From Stappia indica (GTDB lineage Bacteria > Pseudomonadota > Alphaproteobacteria > Rhizobiales > Stappiaceae), in assembly GCF_009789575.1 (NCBI RefSeq), contig NZ_CP046908.1, positions 4,865,001 to 4,929,000 on the forward strand: DNA of 64,000 bases, given 5' to 3'. This document shows, one piece after another, positions 45,856 through 54,731 of this stretch; position 1 is the stretch's first letter, and every line of letters begins with the position of its first letter. The notes beneath the pieces were generated by a model, which saw only the letters and a program-made list of their open reading frames with translations, was not told the DNA's origin and did not search any database. A program made the translations under genes and the position numbers.

Positions 45856-46944
45856 GTGAGCGCGGTTACAAAGAACCTCTCTCTGCCTCTGTTGCAAGCT
45901 GCGCAGGGGCAGAAACACGTTACGCACAATGAAGCGTTGGCGATGCTGGATGATCTTGTCCAGCTTTCTGTTTTGTCGCGCTCGTTGGGTGTGCCGCCGG
46001 TCTCCCCGCTCGACGGCGACAGGTATCTTGTCGCCGGTGCGGGGAGCGACGACTGGGAAGGGCACGGCGCATCGGTCGCGATATGGCATCAGGCAGGCTG
46101 GCGGTTTTGCGTTGCCGGTGCGGGTTGGCTCGCCTGGATCGAGGACGAGGAGAAGCTTCTCGTCCACGATGGGGAAGAATGGCGCGATCTTCCGGCCGCA
46201 TTCGGCATGCTTGGGATCAATGCGACGGCGGACGCGACCAACCGGCTGGCGGTACGAGGCCCGGCAAGCTTGTTCGACGGCGGAGACGGCAGTCATTCCC
46301 TCAAGGTGAACAAGGCGACGACGGGCGACGCCACCGGCGTGATGTTCCAGTCCGGTTATTCGGGGCGGGCCGAATTGGGGCTTCTCGGTTCGGACGATCT
46401 ACACCTGAAAGTGTCCGCCGATGGCGCGGACTGGGTTCAGGCCTTCACAGTCGATCGCGCCAACGGCCACGTCGGCATCGGTAAGGCGCCGGGTCCTGTA
46501 CGCCTGGAGATTTCCGGCAGTCTGCGAATGACCACTTCGGCGGCCGCCTTCCTCCAACTCATCAATACAGGCCCCGGCGGTACCCAGGCCTGGATCGGCG
46601 TTCCCGACTGGAACCGCTCTGCCTTCTACATCTACGGGGCGCAGGCGGACATCATGTCGATGTACGACACACCGACGCGCTCGCATCGGCTTTTTGCCGG
46701 CGGCAGCGAGCGTGTGCGGATCGCCAGCGGCGGCGAGGTCGGCGTGGGAACCGCGGCGCCGACGACGCGGCTGCATGTGGCGGGGCCGGTGCGCACCGGG
46801 TCCTATCTCAAGGCAGCGCTGCCGTCGGCCTCGAGTGTCGGGGCCGGCACGCTCGCCTATGTCCAGGACGCGGCGGGTGGAGCCCAGTTCGCCTATTCCG
46901 ACGGGGCGCAATGGCTGAAGATGCGGGACGGAGCAGCCGTCTGA
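45856..46944 (+). CDS. DUF2793 protein, tail-fibre-like
   Basis: This protein of 362 residues starts with the DUF2793 signature (SLPLLQAAQGQKHVTHNEAL, res ~9-28), common in gene-transfer-agent and prophage tail genes of alphaproteobacteria. Later NGHVGIGKAPGPVRLEI and GEVGVGTAAPTTRLHVAG are the repeating Gly-rich turns of trimeric tail fibres and spikes. GTG at 45856 was chosen: AGGAGG sits 8 bases ahead and the family begins here; the open frame to 45811 has no family sequence. No other phage genes surround it. It may be a secreted or surface fibre that binds capsule, or a stray phage gene. Function uncertain. Confidence 0.75.
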   Translation: MSAVTKNLSLPLLQAAQGQKHVTHNEALAMLDDLVQLSVLSRSLGVPPVSPLDGDRYLVAGAGSDDWEGHGASVAIWHQAGWRFCVAGAGWLAWIEDEEKLLVHDGEEWRDLPAAFGMLGINATADATNRLAVRGPASLFDGGDGSHSLKVNKATTGDATGVMFQSGYSGRAELGLLGSDDLHLKVSADGADWVQAFTVDRANGHVGIGKAPGPVRLEISGSLRMTTSAAAFLQLINTGPGGTQAWIGVPDWNRSAFYIYGAQADIMSMYDTPTRSHRLFAGGSERVRIASGGEVGVGTAAPTTRLHVAGPVRTGSYLKAALPSASSVGAGTLAYVQDAAGGAQFAYSDGAQWLKMRDGAAV

Positions 46945-46961
46945 ATTGTGGAAACCGCCCA

Positions 46962-47031
46962 CTGCTCGTACGGATGCTGGTCGCAGCTTGTCCGCTGGTC
47001 TAGGTATGGTCGGCGGCAACCGTACGAGCAG
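46962..47031 (+). promoter_or_regulatory. Long-range inverted repeat covering a ribosome-binding site
   Basis: The arms ctgctcgtacgg (46962-46973) and ccgtacgagcag (47020-47031) match perfectly over 12 bases, 46 bases apart. The right arm runs into the GGAG that serves the gene at 47039. In RNA the stem would cover part of that site, so it could limit translation; in DNA it could be a binding site for a dimeric regulator. Confidence 0.5.
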
Positions 47032-47038
47032 GAGCCTT

Positions 47039-48229
47039 ATGATGACCAAGCAGGGTCTGCGCCCGGACCTTAGCGCGCTCGCGGACAGATACGGCTCGGA
47101 CAAGGGCTATCGCAATCGCGACGCGCATGGCTATACCGCCGTATATGACCTGCTCCTTGCTCATCGCAGGGCGGAGCCGCTCAATTTTCTGGAGATCGGA
47201 CTGCTGGTCGGCGGGCCGGAAGCGACCGGGGGCAGTGCGCGTCGCGAGACCGTCGACGCGCCGTCGGTACGGATGTGGCTGGACTATCTGCCGAATGCAC
47301 AGATCTTCGGCTTCGACATTTCCGATTTCTCCGCCGTTTCCCTTGAGCGTTTCACGTTCGTGCAGGGCGATATGGGGGAGCCTGTGGACCTTGCGCGACT
47401 ACGGGGGGCGTGTCCGGAAGGCTTCGACGTCATCGTGGACGACGGATCGCACGCCTCGTGGCATCAGCAGACGGCGTTCATCGAGCTGTTTCCGGCGCTG
47501 GTGCCGGGCGGGACCTACATCATCGAGGACCTGCACTGGCAGCCGGCGCAGATCGAAGAGCTGAAGGCGGTGCCGAAAACGGCCGAGCTGTTCTCGCGGT
47601 TCCTGCTGGATGGCCGGTTCGCGGAAACCGGAGATATCCCCGAAGAACGCTATCAGCAGGCCGCTTCGCAGATTGCCGGCGTGACATTCGTAAATGAAGC
47701 GGGCCTGTCCGACGGCCCCGCCAAGATGGTGATCATCCGCAAGACGGCCGCCGAGGAACCGCAGCCTTCGCGCAGCTACCATCGCTCGAGAGTTTTCCAG
47801 CGTCTTGGCAACGCGGAAGAGGCGGTGCGATGGGCACGCAGGGCCGAAGCGGAAGACCCATCGCATTTCGATGCCTCGCATGAACATGCAAGGCTCACAT
47901 TTTCGCTGGAAGGACCCAGCCCTGCGGCTCTGGAGCTGGCCCGCGGGCTCGTCGAGCGGTTTCCCGACAATGATCGTGGACTGGCCCTCGGCGCCTGGGT
48001 TCTGTCGCGCCTTCCGGAACATGCAGATGAAGCTGTGAGGCTTCAGCGGAGGGCTGTCGAGCGCGCCCCCGGTGTTGCGGGCTACCGGGTGACGCTGGCG
48101 CATCTGCTGCGCCGCTCCGGCGAACACGATATGGCCCGCTCGGTCCTGGAAGAAACCCTGGAGCTTTTCCCGGACAACGAGCTTGCCCGTCAACGGCTCG
48201 CGGAACTCTCGCAAGAGGGCACCGCGTGA
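47039..48229 (+). CDS. Methyltransferase-fold protein with C-terminal TPR-like repeats
   Basis: This protein of 396 residues begins with RYGSDKGYRNRDAHGYTAVY (res ~19-38) and LNFLEIGLLVGGPEA, then FGFDISDFSAV and FDVIVDDGSHASWHQQ, as in class I methyltransferases of the MycE/ribose-O-methyltransferase-like group that modify sugars. The C-terminal ~150 residues (HRSRVFQRLGNAEEAVRWAR and so on) form helical TPR-like repeats, probably for protein contact. The start is ATG at 47039 or 47042, each with the same GGAG. Its end overlaps the next gene by 4 bases. Confidence 0.75.
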   Translation: MMTKQGLRPDLSALADRYGSDKGYRNRDAHGYTAVYDLLLAHRRAEPLNFLEIGLLVGGPEATGGSARRETVDAPSVRMWLDYLPNAQIFGFDISDFSAVSLERFTFVQGDMGEPVDLARLRGACPEGFDVIVDDGSHASWHQQTAFIELFPALVPGGTYIIEDLHWQPAQIEELKAVPKTAELFSRFLLDGRFAETGDIPEERYQQAASQIAGVTFVNEAGLSDGPAKMVIIRKTAAEEPQPSRSYHRSRVFQRLGNAEEAVRWARRAEAEDPSHFDASHEHARLTFSLEGPSPAALELARGLVERFPDNDRGLALGAWVLSRLPEHADEAVRLQRRAVERAPGVAGYRVTLAHLLRRSGEHDMARSVLEETLELFPDNELARQRLAELSQEGTA

Positions 48230-49290
48230 TCCTGCGTCCCAACCTGTTTCGCAAGGCGGCGCTGGCGACGGCTTTCGACCATTTCACCGGCCGGCCGAAG
48301 ACCGCCTATCCGACGCGCTATCACTATCTGGAGATCTGCGAGCCGGAGCTCGCCGCCGCCGGGCTGCGGATCGGCCGCATCGGCCAGCACGGCTTGACGC
48401 TGACCGACGGTGAGGGGCGCCGCCTTGCCGTGGTCGTACGCTACGTGACGGGGCGCGACCTGCGGCTGCTTGCCGCCTTCCGGGCACAGGGCGGGCGCGT
48501 CGCCTATCTCCTCGACGACGATCTGTGGGCGATGGCGAGCGACATCCGGCTCGATCCCCGTTACCGCGGGCGGATCGCGCGGTTCCTGTCGGGCCTGTTT
48601 CCAAGGCTGCTCGAACTCGTCGACGTGGCGGTCGCCCCCAACCGGCGGCTGCTGGAGCGGCTGGCGCCGGTGCCGGGCGCCTTCCTGCATCCGGCCGATC
48701 TTGCGCCCACCGGCGACCTTGCGCATTTCGACCGGGAGGACGGCGAGACGCGGGTGCTGTTCCTGGGAACGGCCACCCATGCGGAGGACTTCGCAGCCGT
48801 CGCCCCCGGCCTTGCGGAGGCGCTCGGTGCCGAGCCCGGCCTGCGCGTGGAGACGTTCCTCGGGGCCAAGGGCGAGGCGCTTCTGCCGGCCTCGCGGCGG
48901 GTCGCGCATAGGGCGCCGATGGTGCTGGAGGATTTTCAGCGCTGGCTGAACAGGGCGCGGCACCATGTGGCGCTGGCGCCTTACGCCGTCAATCCGGTCA
49001 ATGACGGGCGCTCGATCATCAAGCTGCACCAGCATGCGGTCGCGGGCGCGGCCGGCATCTACACGCCGACGGCGGTGTTCGGCCCGGTGATCGAGGACGG
49101 CCGCAACGGTGTTTTCGCCGCGCACGCGCCGGCCGCCTTCCGCGATGCGGTGCTGACGCTCGCGCGCGACCGGGCGCGGACGCGGGCCATTGCGCAAGGA
49201 GGCATCGCGCTCAGCCGCCGGCTCGGCGACCGCACGGCAGTCGCGGGTTTCTGGGCGGGCCTTGTCGCGGGAGAGGACGGCGGCGCTTGA
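48226..49290 (+). CDS. Glycosyltransferase-like protein (GT-B fold)
   Basis: This 354-residue protein has a GT-B-like layout: VVVRYVTGRDLRLLAAF and VAYLLDDDLWAMASDI in the N-terminal half (an early DDD/W segment typical of surface-polysaccharide transferases) and VLFLGTATHAEDF, then HHVALAPYAVNPVNDGRS and IIKLHQHAVAGAAGI, in the sugar-nucleotide half. It starts with GTG overlapping the previous stop by 4 bases and ends 4 bases before the end of norD on the opposite strand, marking the right edge of the capsule region. The sugar is unknown. It resembles predicted group 1 transferases. Confidence 0.78.
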   Translation: MILRPNLFRKAALATAFDHFTGRPKTAYPTRYHYLEICEPELAAAGLRIGRIGQHGLTLTDGEGRRLAVVVRYVTGRDLRLLAAFRAQGGRVAYLLDDDLWAMASDIRLDPRYRGRIARFLSGLFPRLLELVDVAVAPNRRLLERLAPVPGAFLHPADLAPTGDLAHFDREDGETRVLFLGTATHAEDFAAVAPGLAEALGAEPGLRVETFLGAKGEALLPASRRVAHRAPMVLEDFQRWLNRARHHVALAPYAVNPVNDGRSIIKLHQHAVAGAAGIYTPTAVFGPVIEDGRNGVFAAHAPAAFRDAVLTLARDRARTRAIAQGGIALSRRLGDRTAVAGFWAGLVAGEDGGA

Positions 49291-49293
49291 TCC

Positions 49294-51207
49294 TTACGAG
49301 ACGAGGCGCCGGTAGATCGCCGGCAGGGCGCCGGGCAGCCGCTCCGGATCGGCGATGATCGCGTAGGAGCCCTTGCCGAACAGGTAGGGGAAATAGTCAC
49401 GCGCCGCCTCGTCGACGGTGACGCCGAAGACGGTCAGCCCCGCCCGCCGGGCCTCGCGGATCGCCGCCCGCGTGTCCTCGATCCCGTAGCGCCCCTCGTA
49501 ATAGTCGATGTCGTTCGGCTTGCCGTCGGTGAGCAGGAGCAGCAGGCGATGGCGCTGCGGTCTCAAGGCGAGCTGCCCGGCAACGTGGCGGATCGCCGTT
49601 CCCATGCGGGTATACTGGCCGGGCGTGAGCGCCGCGATCCGGCGCTCGACGGCGAGGCCGAGAGGCTCATCGAAGGTCTTCACCGTGTCGACCCGCACGC
49701 TTTGCCGCCGGCGCGAGGTGAAGGTGTAGACCGCATGTTCGTCGCCGCAGGCGGTCAGCCCGTGGGTGAGGGCGAGCAGGGCCGCCTTCTCCACATCCAG
49801 GACCCGGTGCCCGCCGATCCAGGCGTCGGTCGACAGCGACACATCCATCAGCACGGCGACGGAGAGGTCCCGCTCCACAGCGCGGCCGCAGGTGAAGACG
49901 TTCTCGGAACCCGCGCTGCCGGCGCGGCGGTCGGCTTCGGCGCGCACCAGGGCGGAAAGGTCGAGATCGTCGCCGTCGGGCTGCCCGTGCAGCACGATGC
50001 GCCGGGGCCGCAGCGCTTCGAACTGGCGGCGGACGGCGCGGATGCGGCGTTGCATGGCCTCGTCCGGCTGCCACACATCGCCGGTCTCGGGCGCGCGCGC
50101 GGCGATGACGCGGCAATGGTCGGGCCGGTGGGCCTGCCGCTTCCAGTCCCACTCCGGATAGGTGAGCCCTTCGGCCAGGCTCCCGTCCTCGGCCTCGGAG
50201 GGGGCGAGATCGAGATCCATCTTCAGCCGTACGCCGGCCTTCTGCCGGTTGCTGCCGATGGTCAGTTCGCTGATGTCGTCGGCCGCCTGCCGGGCGCCGT
50301 CCTCGTCGTCGTCGTCCACCCGGCGGCTGACATTGACCATCTCGGCCAGCGAGAAGATCGTCTCGAACCGGTGGAAGTAGAGCGGATCGCCGCGGTCGCT
50401 CATGTCGGTGTCGCGCCGCTCGGCCTGGCGGCGGCGGGCGTCGACGGAAATCGAGGTGCCGGTCGGGTCTTCGGCATCGTCGGGGCGCGGAGCGCCGGCC
50501 TCCGCGCGGATTTCGCCGAACAGCGGCACGGGCAGATAGGTGCGGTAGCCGCGCGGCGCCGTGAGGCCGGAAAGGCTCGCGTCCGGGCTCTCGATCAGGG
50601 CGAGAAACCCGTCCGCCGCATCACCGCGCTGGCCGCCGAGCAGGGCGCGGATCGCCTGTTCGACGCGCATCTCGGTGGCGGGAAGGGCGCGCTGCGGGCG
50701 CACCGCAAGGGCCGCAGCGCGCAGCCGGTGGAACTGCGGGCGCAGGCCCGGCCAGGCAACGAGCGCCGCGCGCGTGGTGGCGACGCTCATGCGCAGGCGC
50801 AGAAGATCGTCGACCAGCGGATCGCCGGTCCGCTCGCGACCTTCGCCGGCATGGGCGAACCAGGCGACCAGCCACTCGTACAGCGCGACATTGTCGGAGC
50901 GGTCGGGAAAGCTGTCGATGACCGGCGGCAGGCGCAGCGTCGCCCTGTCGAGGATCGCAAGGCTCATCTTCTCCGCGCCGAGCCCGATACGCCGCAGCGG
51001 CGACAGGCGATGCGCGGAGACGGCCGGCGCGCTTTCGACGAGGCGCAGCGCGCCGCTGCCGCCCATCGCCCGGAACAGCACGCCGAGCTGCCGGCGCTGT
51101 CCGGCAAGCGTCACCGCAGCGTCCGGATGACGGGGCAGGGTGGTCAGACCGCCCACCAGCCTGTGCCAGTGCGACCCGACGAACTCTTCCGGCTCGAACA
51201 GCGACAT
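49294..51207 (-). CDS. norD: Nitric oxide reductase activation protein
   Basis: This 637-residue protein has a C-terminal von Willebrand A domain with the metal-ion site DVSLSTDAW (res ~455), preceded by a long variable N-terminal region. NorD works with the AAA+ protein NorQ to insert the iron at the NorB active site. Its end overlaps nothing, lying 3 bases past the convergent glycosyltransferase stop; its start is 4 bases after norQ, so both are co-transcribed in the usual norCBQD order. The length is typical for NorD. Confidence 0.92.
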   Translation of the reverse strand: MSLFEPEEFVGSHWHRLVGGLTTLPRHPDAAVTLAGQRRQLGVLFRAMGGSGALRLVESAPAVSAHRLSPLRRIGLGAEKMSLAILDRATLRLPPVIDSFPDRSDNVALYEWLVAWFAHAGEGRERTGDPLVDDLLRLRMSVATTRAALVAWPGLRPQFHRLRAAALAVRPQRALPATEMRVEQAIRALLGGQRGDAADGFLALIESPDASLSGLTAPRGYRTYLPVPLFGEIRAEAGAPRPDDAEDPTGTSISVDARRRQAERRDTDMSDRGDPLYFHRFETIFSLAEMVNVSRRVDDDDEDGARQAADDISELTIGSNRQKAGVRLKMDLDLAPSEAEDGSLAEGLTYPEWDWKRQAHRPDHCRVIAARAPETGDVWQPDEAMQRRIRAVRRQFEALRPRRIVLHGQPDGDDLDLSALVRAEADRRAGSAGSENVFTCGRAVERDLSVAVLMDVSLSTDAWIGGHRVLDVEKAALLALTHGLTACGDEHAVYTFTSRRRQSVRVDTVKTFDEPLGLAVERRIAALTPGQYTRMGTAIRHVAGQLALRPQRHRLLLLLTDGKPNDIDYYEGRYGIEDTRAAIREARRAGLTVFGVTVDEAARDYFPYLFGKGSYAIIADPERLPGALPAIYRRLVS

Positions 51208-51211
51208 GACG

Positions 51212-52030
51212 TTACCCCAGCGCCAGTTCGGCGACGCGGGCGAGCGCGGCCTGCACGTCCGGATCGTCGCTGAGCGGCTGCAGCAGCGCCGCGTCGATGG
51301 CCGCTGCCGGTTTCATGCCGGCATGGATCAGCGTGGCCGCATAGACGACGAGGCGCGTCGAGGCGCCTTCGTCGAGGTCCTGGCCCTTGAGGTCGCGCAG
51401 CGCATTCGCCACCCGCACCAGCAGCGCACAGCGCTCCGGCGCAAGGCCGGTCTCGCTGGCGACGATGGCCGCTTCCGTCTCCGGGTCGGGATAGCCGAAC
51501 TCCATCGCCACGAAGCGCTGGCGGGTGGAGGGTTTCAGCGATTTCATGACGTTCTGGTAGCCGGGATTGTAGGAGACGACGAGCATGAACTCGGGCGGGG
51601 CGACAAGCGTCTCGCCGGTCCGCTCCAGCGTGAGCGTGCGCCGGTCGTCGGTGACCGGGTGCAGCACGACGGTCACGTCCTTTCGTGCCTCCACCACCTC
51701 GTCGAGATAGAGGATGGCGCCCTCGCGCATCGCGCGGGTCAGCGGCCCGTCCGCCCAGACGGTCTCGCCGCCCTTCAGCAGGTGGCGCCCGGTCAGGTCG
51801 GCGGCGGTGAGGTCGTCATGGCAGGCGACGGTGTAGAGCGGCCGGCCGAGGCGCGCGGCCATATGGGCGACGAAGCGGGTCTTGCCGCAGCCCGTCGGTC
51901 CCTTCAGCAGAACCGGTAGCCGGTTGCGCCAGGCCTGCTCGAACAGCACGCATTCGCCTCCCGAGGCCGCATAGTAGGGAAGGTCCGGGGCGGTGCCTTG
52001 CGCGGCGGCGGTATTGGTCGCGGGGGTCAT
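51212..52030 (-). CDS. norQ: Nitric oxide reductase-associated AAA+ ATPase
   Basis: This 272-residue MoxR-type ATPase of the NorQ/NirQ/CbbQ group has Walker A LKGPTGCGKTRF (res ~42-53), the Walker B line AILYLDEV (~103-110), and the sensor-type motif VVSYNPGYQN. It forms a complex with NorD that activates the norCB reductase. It sits between norB and norD, 93 bases after norB, with a hairpin in that gap. Start ATG at 52030 gives the standard length. Confidence 0.93.
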   Translation of the reverse strand: MTPATNTAAAQGTAPDLPYYAASGGECVLFEQAWRNRLPVLLKGPTGCGKTRFVAHMAARLGRPLYTVACHDDLTAADLTGRHLLKGGETVWADGPLTRAMREGAILYLDEVVEARKDVTVVLHPVTDDRRTLTLERTGETLVAPPEFMLVVSYNPGYQNVMKSLKPSTRQRFVAMEFGYPDPETEAAIVASETGLAPERCALLVRVANALRDLKGQDLDEGASTRLVVYAATLIHAGMKPAAAIDAALLQPLSDDPDVQAALARVAELALG

Positions 52031-52090
52031 CGGAGATCGCTCCTTGCAGCGCCGAACGAGGGCGCGTCTGGAAAGGGTATGCGGGGGAAG

Positions 52091-52118
52091 GCCGGGCGCC
52101 GGCGATGCGGCGCCCGGC
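52091..52118 (-). other. Hairpin between norB and norQ
   Basis: A perfect 11-bp GC-rich stem (gccgggcgccg / cggcgcccggc) with a 6-base loop lies just after the norB stop. No T-run follows in the direction of the operon, so it is not a classical terminator. It could partly stop transcription or protect the norCB message end, giving more reductase subunits than activation proteins. Confidence 0.5.
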
Positions 52119-52123
52119 TTTTG

Positions 52124-53482
52124 TCACTCGGCGGCCTGCAGCGAGGCGGCACGGCCCTCGCGGGCGGCCTTGCGCCGTTCGCGGACGGGGCCGAACACCG
52201 ACCACAGGAACATCAGTGCGGCGATGACCACGAGGACGCCGGAGCCGAGTCGCACCCAGTAGAAGGGGGCGATCTCGTCCTGGACCTCCATGTAGGACAT
52301 GCCCAGCACGCGCTGCAGATGGACCTGTACGGCCCCGGCGAAGGTCAGTGCGAAGGTCATCACCATCATCGCGCCGCTCATCAGCCAGAAGGAGGCGATG
52401 TTCAGCGTCTGGTGGTAGGGCGCCTTGCCGCGCAGATACGGCATTGCGTAGGAGATCAGCGCCAGGTTCAGCATCACATAGGCGCCGTAGAAGGCCAGGT
52501 GCCCATGGGCGGCGGTCAGCTGCGTTCCGTGCGTGTAGTAGTTCACGAAAGACAGGGTGTGGAGGAAGCCCCACACGCCGGCGCCGAAGAAGGCTCCGAC
52601 CGTGCAGCCGAGCGACCACAGCACCGCGGCCCGGTTCGGATGGTCCTTGCGTCCGCGGAAGACCATCGTGAAGGCGAAGACCACCATCGCGAAGAACGGC
52701 GCGACCTCGAGCGCGGAGAAGATCGAGCCGACCCACTGCCAGTAGCCGGGCGCGCCGATCCAGTAGTAGTGGTGGCCGGTGCCGAGCAGGCCGGAGAACA
52801 GGGCAAGGCCGACGATGGAGTAGAGCCACTTCTCGATGACTTCACGGTCGACGCCGGTCAGCTTGATCAGCAGGAAGGCAAGGACCGAGGCCATCACCAG
52901 TTCCCACACGCCTTCGACCCACAGATGGACGATGTACCACCAGTAGACCTTGTCCAGCGACAGGTTGTCCGGCGCGTAGAAGGCGAAGAGCCAGAAGACG
53001 GCAATGCCCCACAGGCCCAGCAACAGGACGCTGGTGACGGCGGTGCGCCGGCCCTTCAGCACGGTCATCGACACGTTGTAGAGGAAGATCAGCGCCACCA
53101 CGACGATGGCGATCTTGATCCAGAGCGGCTGCTCCAGGAACTCGCGCCCGCCATGGATGCCTTGCGTGTAGCCGACGACCGCGGCCAGTGCGCCGACCAT
53201 CAGCAGCACGAGCTGCACATAGGCGAGGAACGGGCTCTCGATCTCGCGCTCCGCCTCTTCCGGCACCAGGTAGTAGGCGCAGCCGAAGAAGCCCATCAGC
53301 AGCCAGACGATGAGCGCGTTGGTGTGGATCATGCGGATGATGTTGAACGGCATCAGTTCCGCCAGCGTGTTCGGCAGGACATAGACCGTGCCGGCCAGAC
53401 CGCCGGCAAGGATCTGGACGCCGAACAGGACCATGGCACAGACGAAGTACCAGTAGGCCACTCTTTGGGAAGCGTATTTCAT
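52124..53482 (-). CDS. norB: Nitric oxide reductase subunit B
   Basis: This 452-residue inner-membrane subunit of the cytochrome c-dependent NO reductase reduces NO to N2O at a haem b3/FeB site. About twelve membrane segments are visible. Conserved His include those in MIHTNALIVWLL, WYIVHLWVEGVWE, GTGHHYYWIG (the FeB pair) and TAAHGHLAFYG. The length is that of the short cNOR form rather than the longer quinol-dependent qNOR. It follows norC by 13 bases. Organisms with it remove NO during denitrification or as a defence. Confidence 0.97.
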   Translation of the reverse strand: MKYASQRVAYWYFVCAMVLFGVQILAGGLAGTVYVLPNTLAELMPFNIIRMIHTNALIVWLLMGFFGCAYYLVPEEAEREIESPFLAYVQLVLLMVGALAAVVGYTQGIHGGREFLEQPLWIKIAIVVVALIFLYNVSMTVLKGRRTAVTSVLLLGLWGIAVFWLFAFYAPDNLSLDKVYWWYIVHLWVEGVWELVMASVLAFLLIKLTGVDREVIEKWLYSIVGLALFSGLLGTGHHYYWIGAPGYWQWVGSIFSALEVAPFFAMVVFAFTMVFRGRKDHPNRAAVLWSLGCTVGAFFGAGVWGFLHTLSFVNYYTHGTQLTAAHGHLAFYGAYVMLNLALISYAMPYLRGKAPYHQTLNIASFWLMSGAMMVMTFALTFAGAVQVHLQRVLGMSYMEVQDEIAPFYWVRLGSGVLVVIAALMFLWSVFGPVRERRKAAREGRAASLQAAE

Positions 53483-53495
53483 CGGGGTGTGCTCC

Positions 53496-53978
53496 TCAGC
53501 CCGCGTCGTTGGGCGGCCAGCCCTGCGTGTCGATCCGGCTCGTCCACTCCAGGAAGTCGACGAGATCGTTCAGTTCCTGGTCGGTCAGGTTGAACTGGGG
53601 CATCTGACGGCGCCCCTCGATGCCGGTGGGCTGGGCCTGCATCCAGGCGATGAGGCCTTCCCTTGCGCCTTCCGGGTCGTCCTTGCCGCCGTAGCGGACC
53701 CAGACATTGCCGACCTCGGGCGCGAAATAGGCGCCTTCGCCGAGGATCGAGTGGCAATTGACGCAGGAGTTCTTCTCCCACACGTGCTTGCCGCGGATCA
53801 CGCCCGCGGTCAGCGTCGACTCGTCTGTCGAGTTGGTGACGATGTGCCAGTGGCTTTGCGCGGTCAGGCCGACGAAGACGACGAAGAAGAAGATCGAACC
53901 ACCGTAGAAGATGTTTCTGGCGGCCGACTTGGTGAAACGCTCGACCGGCGGTCGATGCGGTTCGCTTGGTCCGGACAT
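53496..53978 (-). CDS. norC: Nitric oxide reductase subunit C (cytochrome c)
   Basis: This 160-residue subunit has a single N-terminal membrane anchor (about res 17-38, IFYGGSIFFFVVFVGLTAQS) and a periplasmic haem c site CVNCH (~66-70), with the axial Met in RRQMPQFNLTD. It receives electrons for NorB. ATG at 53978 was chosen because a GGAGAG precedes it and the upstream in-frame residues are unrelated; the open frame goes on to 54020. It is the first gene of the norCBQD operon and is read away from norE. Confidence 0.95.
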   Translation of the reverse strand: MSGPSEPHRPPVERFTKSAARNIFYGGSIFFFVVFVGLTAQSHWHIVTNSTDESTLTAGVIRGKHVWEKNSCVNCHSILGEGAYFAPEVGNVWVRYGGKDDPEGAREGLIAWMQAQPTGIEGRRQMPQFNLTDQELNDLVDFLEWTSRIDTQGWPPNDAG

Positions 53979-54088
53979 ATGTGCTCTCCAGTTGCTGGCG
54001 GATGCCGACAGTGGAGCCAAGAGCTAGGGCCAAGCCGCGGGGCGAACGTTGTTCCAGCGCAAACTCGCCCGCACCACCTCGCTGCGAG

Positions 54089-54104
54089 TTTGAGCCGGCT
54101 CAAA
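54089..54104. promoter_or_regulatory. FNR/NNR-type operator between norC and norE
   Basis: The 16-base perfect palindrome tttgagccggctcaaa contains TTGA-N6-TCAA, the half-sites of FNR/Dnr/NNR regulators (consensus TTGAT-N4-ATCAA). A second inverted pair (caaactcgc at 54060-54068 and gcgagtttg at 54084-54092) overlaps it. The centre is about 57 bases before norE and 118 before norC, so both divergent operons could be controlled from here in response to low oxygen or NO. Confidence 0.75.
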
Positions 54105-54153
54105 TTCGCGCTGCCCGCAGCCTGTTAGGGTCGCGCCGACTGGAGGCGCGAGC

Positions 54154-54726
54154 ATGTACGACGAAGCTGCGGGCGAGACGCCCGAAGAGGGATGGGGGCC
54201 GCTCGACGGGCTGCCCGGCAACCCGATGATGTGGATCCTGATTCTCGGCGAGCTTGCCGTATTCGGCGCGCTGCTTGTCGGGTTCTCGGTGGCGCGGGCG
54301 CTGGACCCGCTCGCCTTCGCGCAAGGGCAGGCGGCGCTGGACGTGCGGCTCGGCGGGCTCAACACGCTGGTGCTGATCGCCAGCGGCTGGTGCGCGGCGC
54401 TCGCCGTGGAAGGGCGCAAACGGGGGCGCTCCGGCCGGCCGCAGCTTGTCGCGGCGATGGCGCTCGGGGCGGTGTTCCTCGTGGTGAAGGGGATCGAATA
54501 CGCCGCCAAGCTCTCGGCCGGTCACGGGGCGGACAGCGGCACGTTCTTCGAGCTCTACTATCTCGTCACCGGTTTCCACGCCCTGCATGTGGTCGCCGGC
54601 ATCGTGCTGCTTGCCGTGGTCGCCTGGCGCAACAGCCTGGAGAACCTGGAGACGGGCACCGCCTTCTGGCACATGGTCGACCTGGTCTGGATCCTGGTCT
54701 TTCCCGTCATCTACCTGATCGGGTGA
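54154..54726 (+). CDS. norE: NorE-like cytochrome c oxidase subunit III family protein
   Basis: This 190-residue membrane protein has about five hydrophobic segments with the COX3-type GFHALHVVAGIVLLAVVAWR and final FWHMVDLVWILVFPVIYLIG. It is short, as in NorE proteins that accompany norCB and raise NO reductase activity. ATG at 54154 has GGAGG in front. It diverges from norC across the operator at 54089, and norF overlaps or follows directly. Confidence 0.87.
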   Translation: MYDEAAGETPEEGWGPLDGLPGNPMMWILILGELAVFGALLVGFSVARALDPLAFAQGQAALDVRLGGLNTLVLIASGWCAALAVEGRKRGRSGRPQLVAAMALGAVFLVVKGIEYAAKLSAGHGADSGTFFELYYLVTGFHALHVVAGIVLLAVVAWRNSLENLETGTAFWHMVDLVWILVFPVIYLIG

Positions 54727-54731
54727 CCGCG

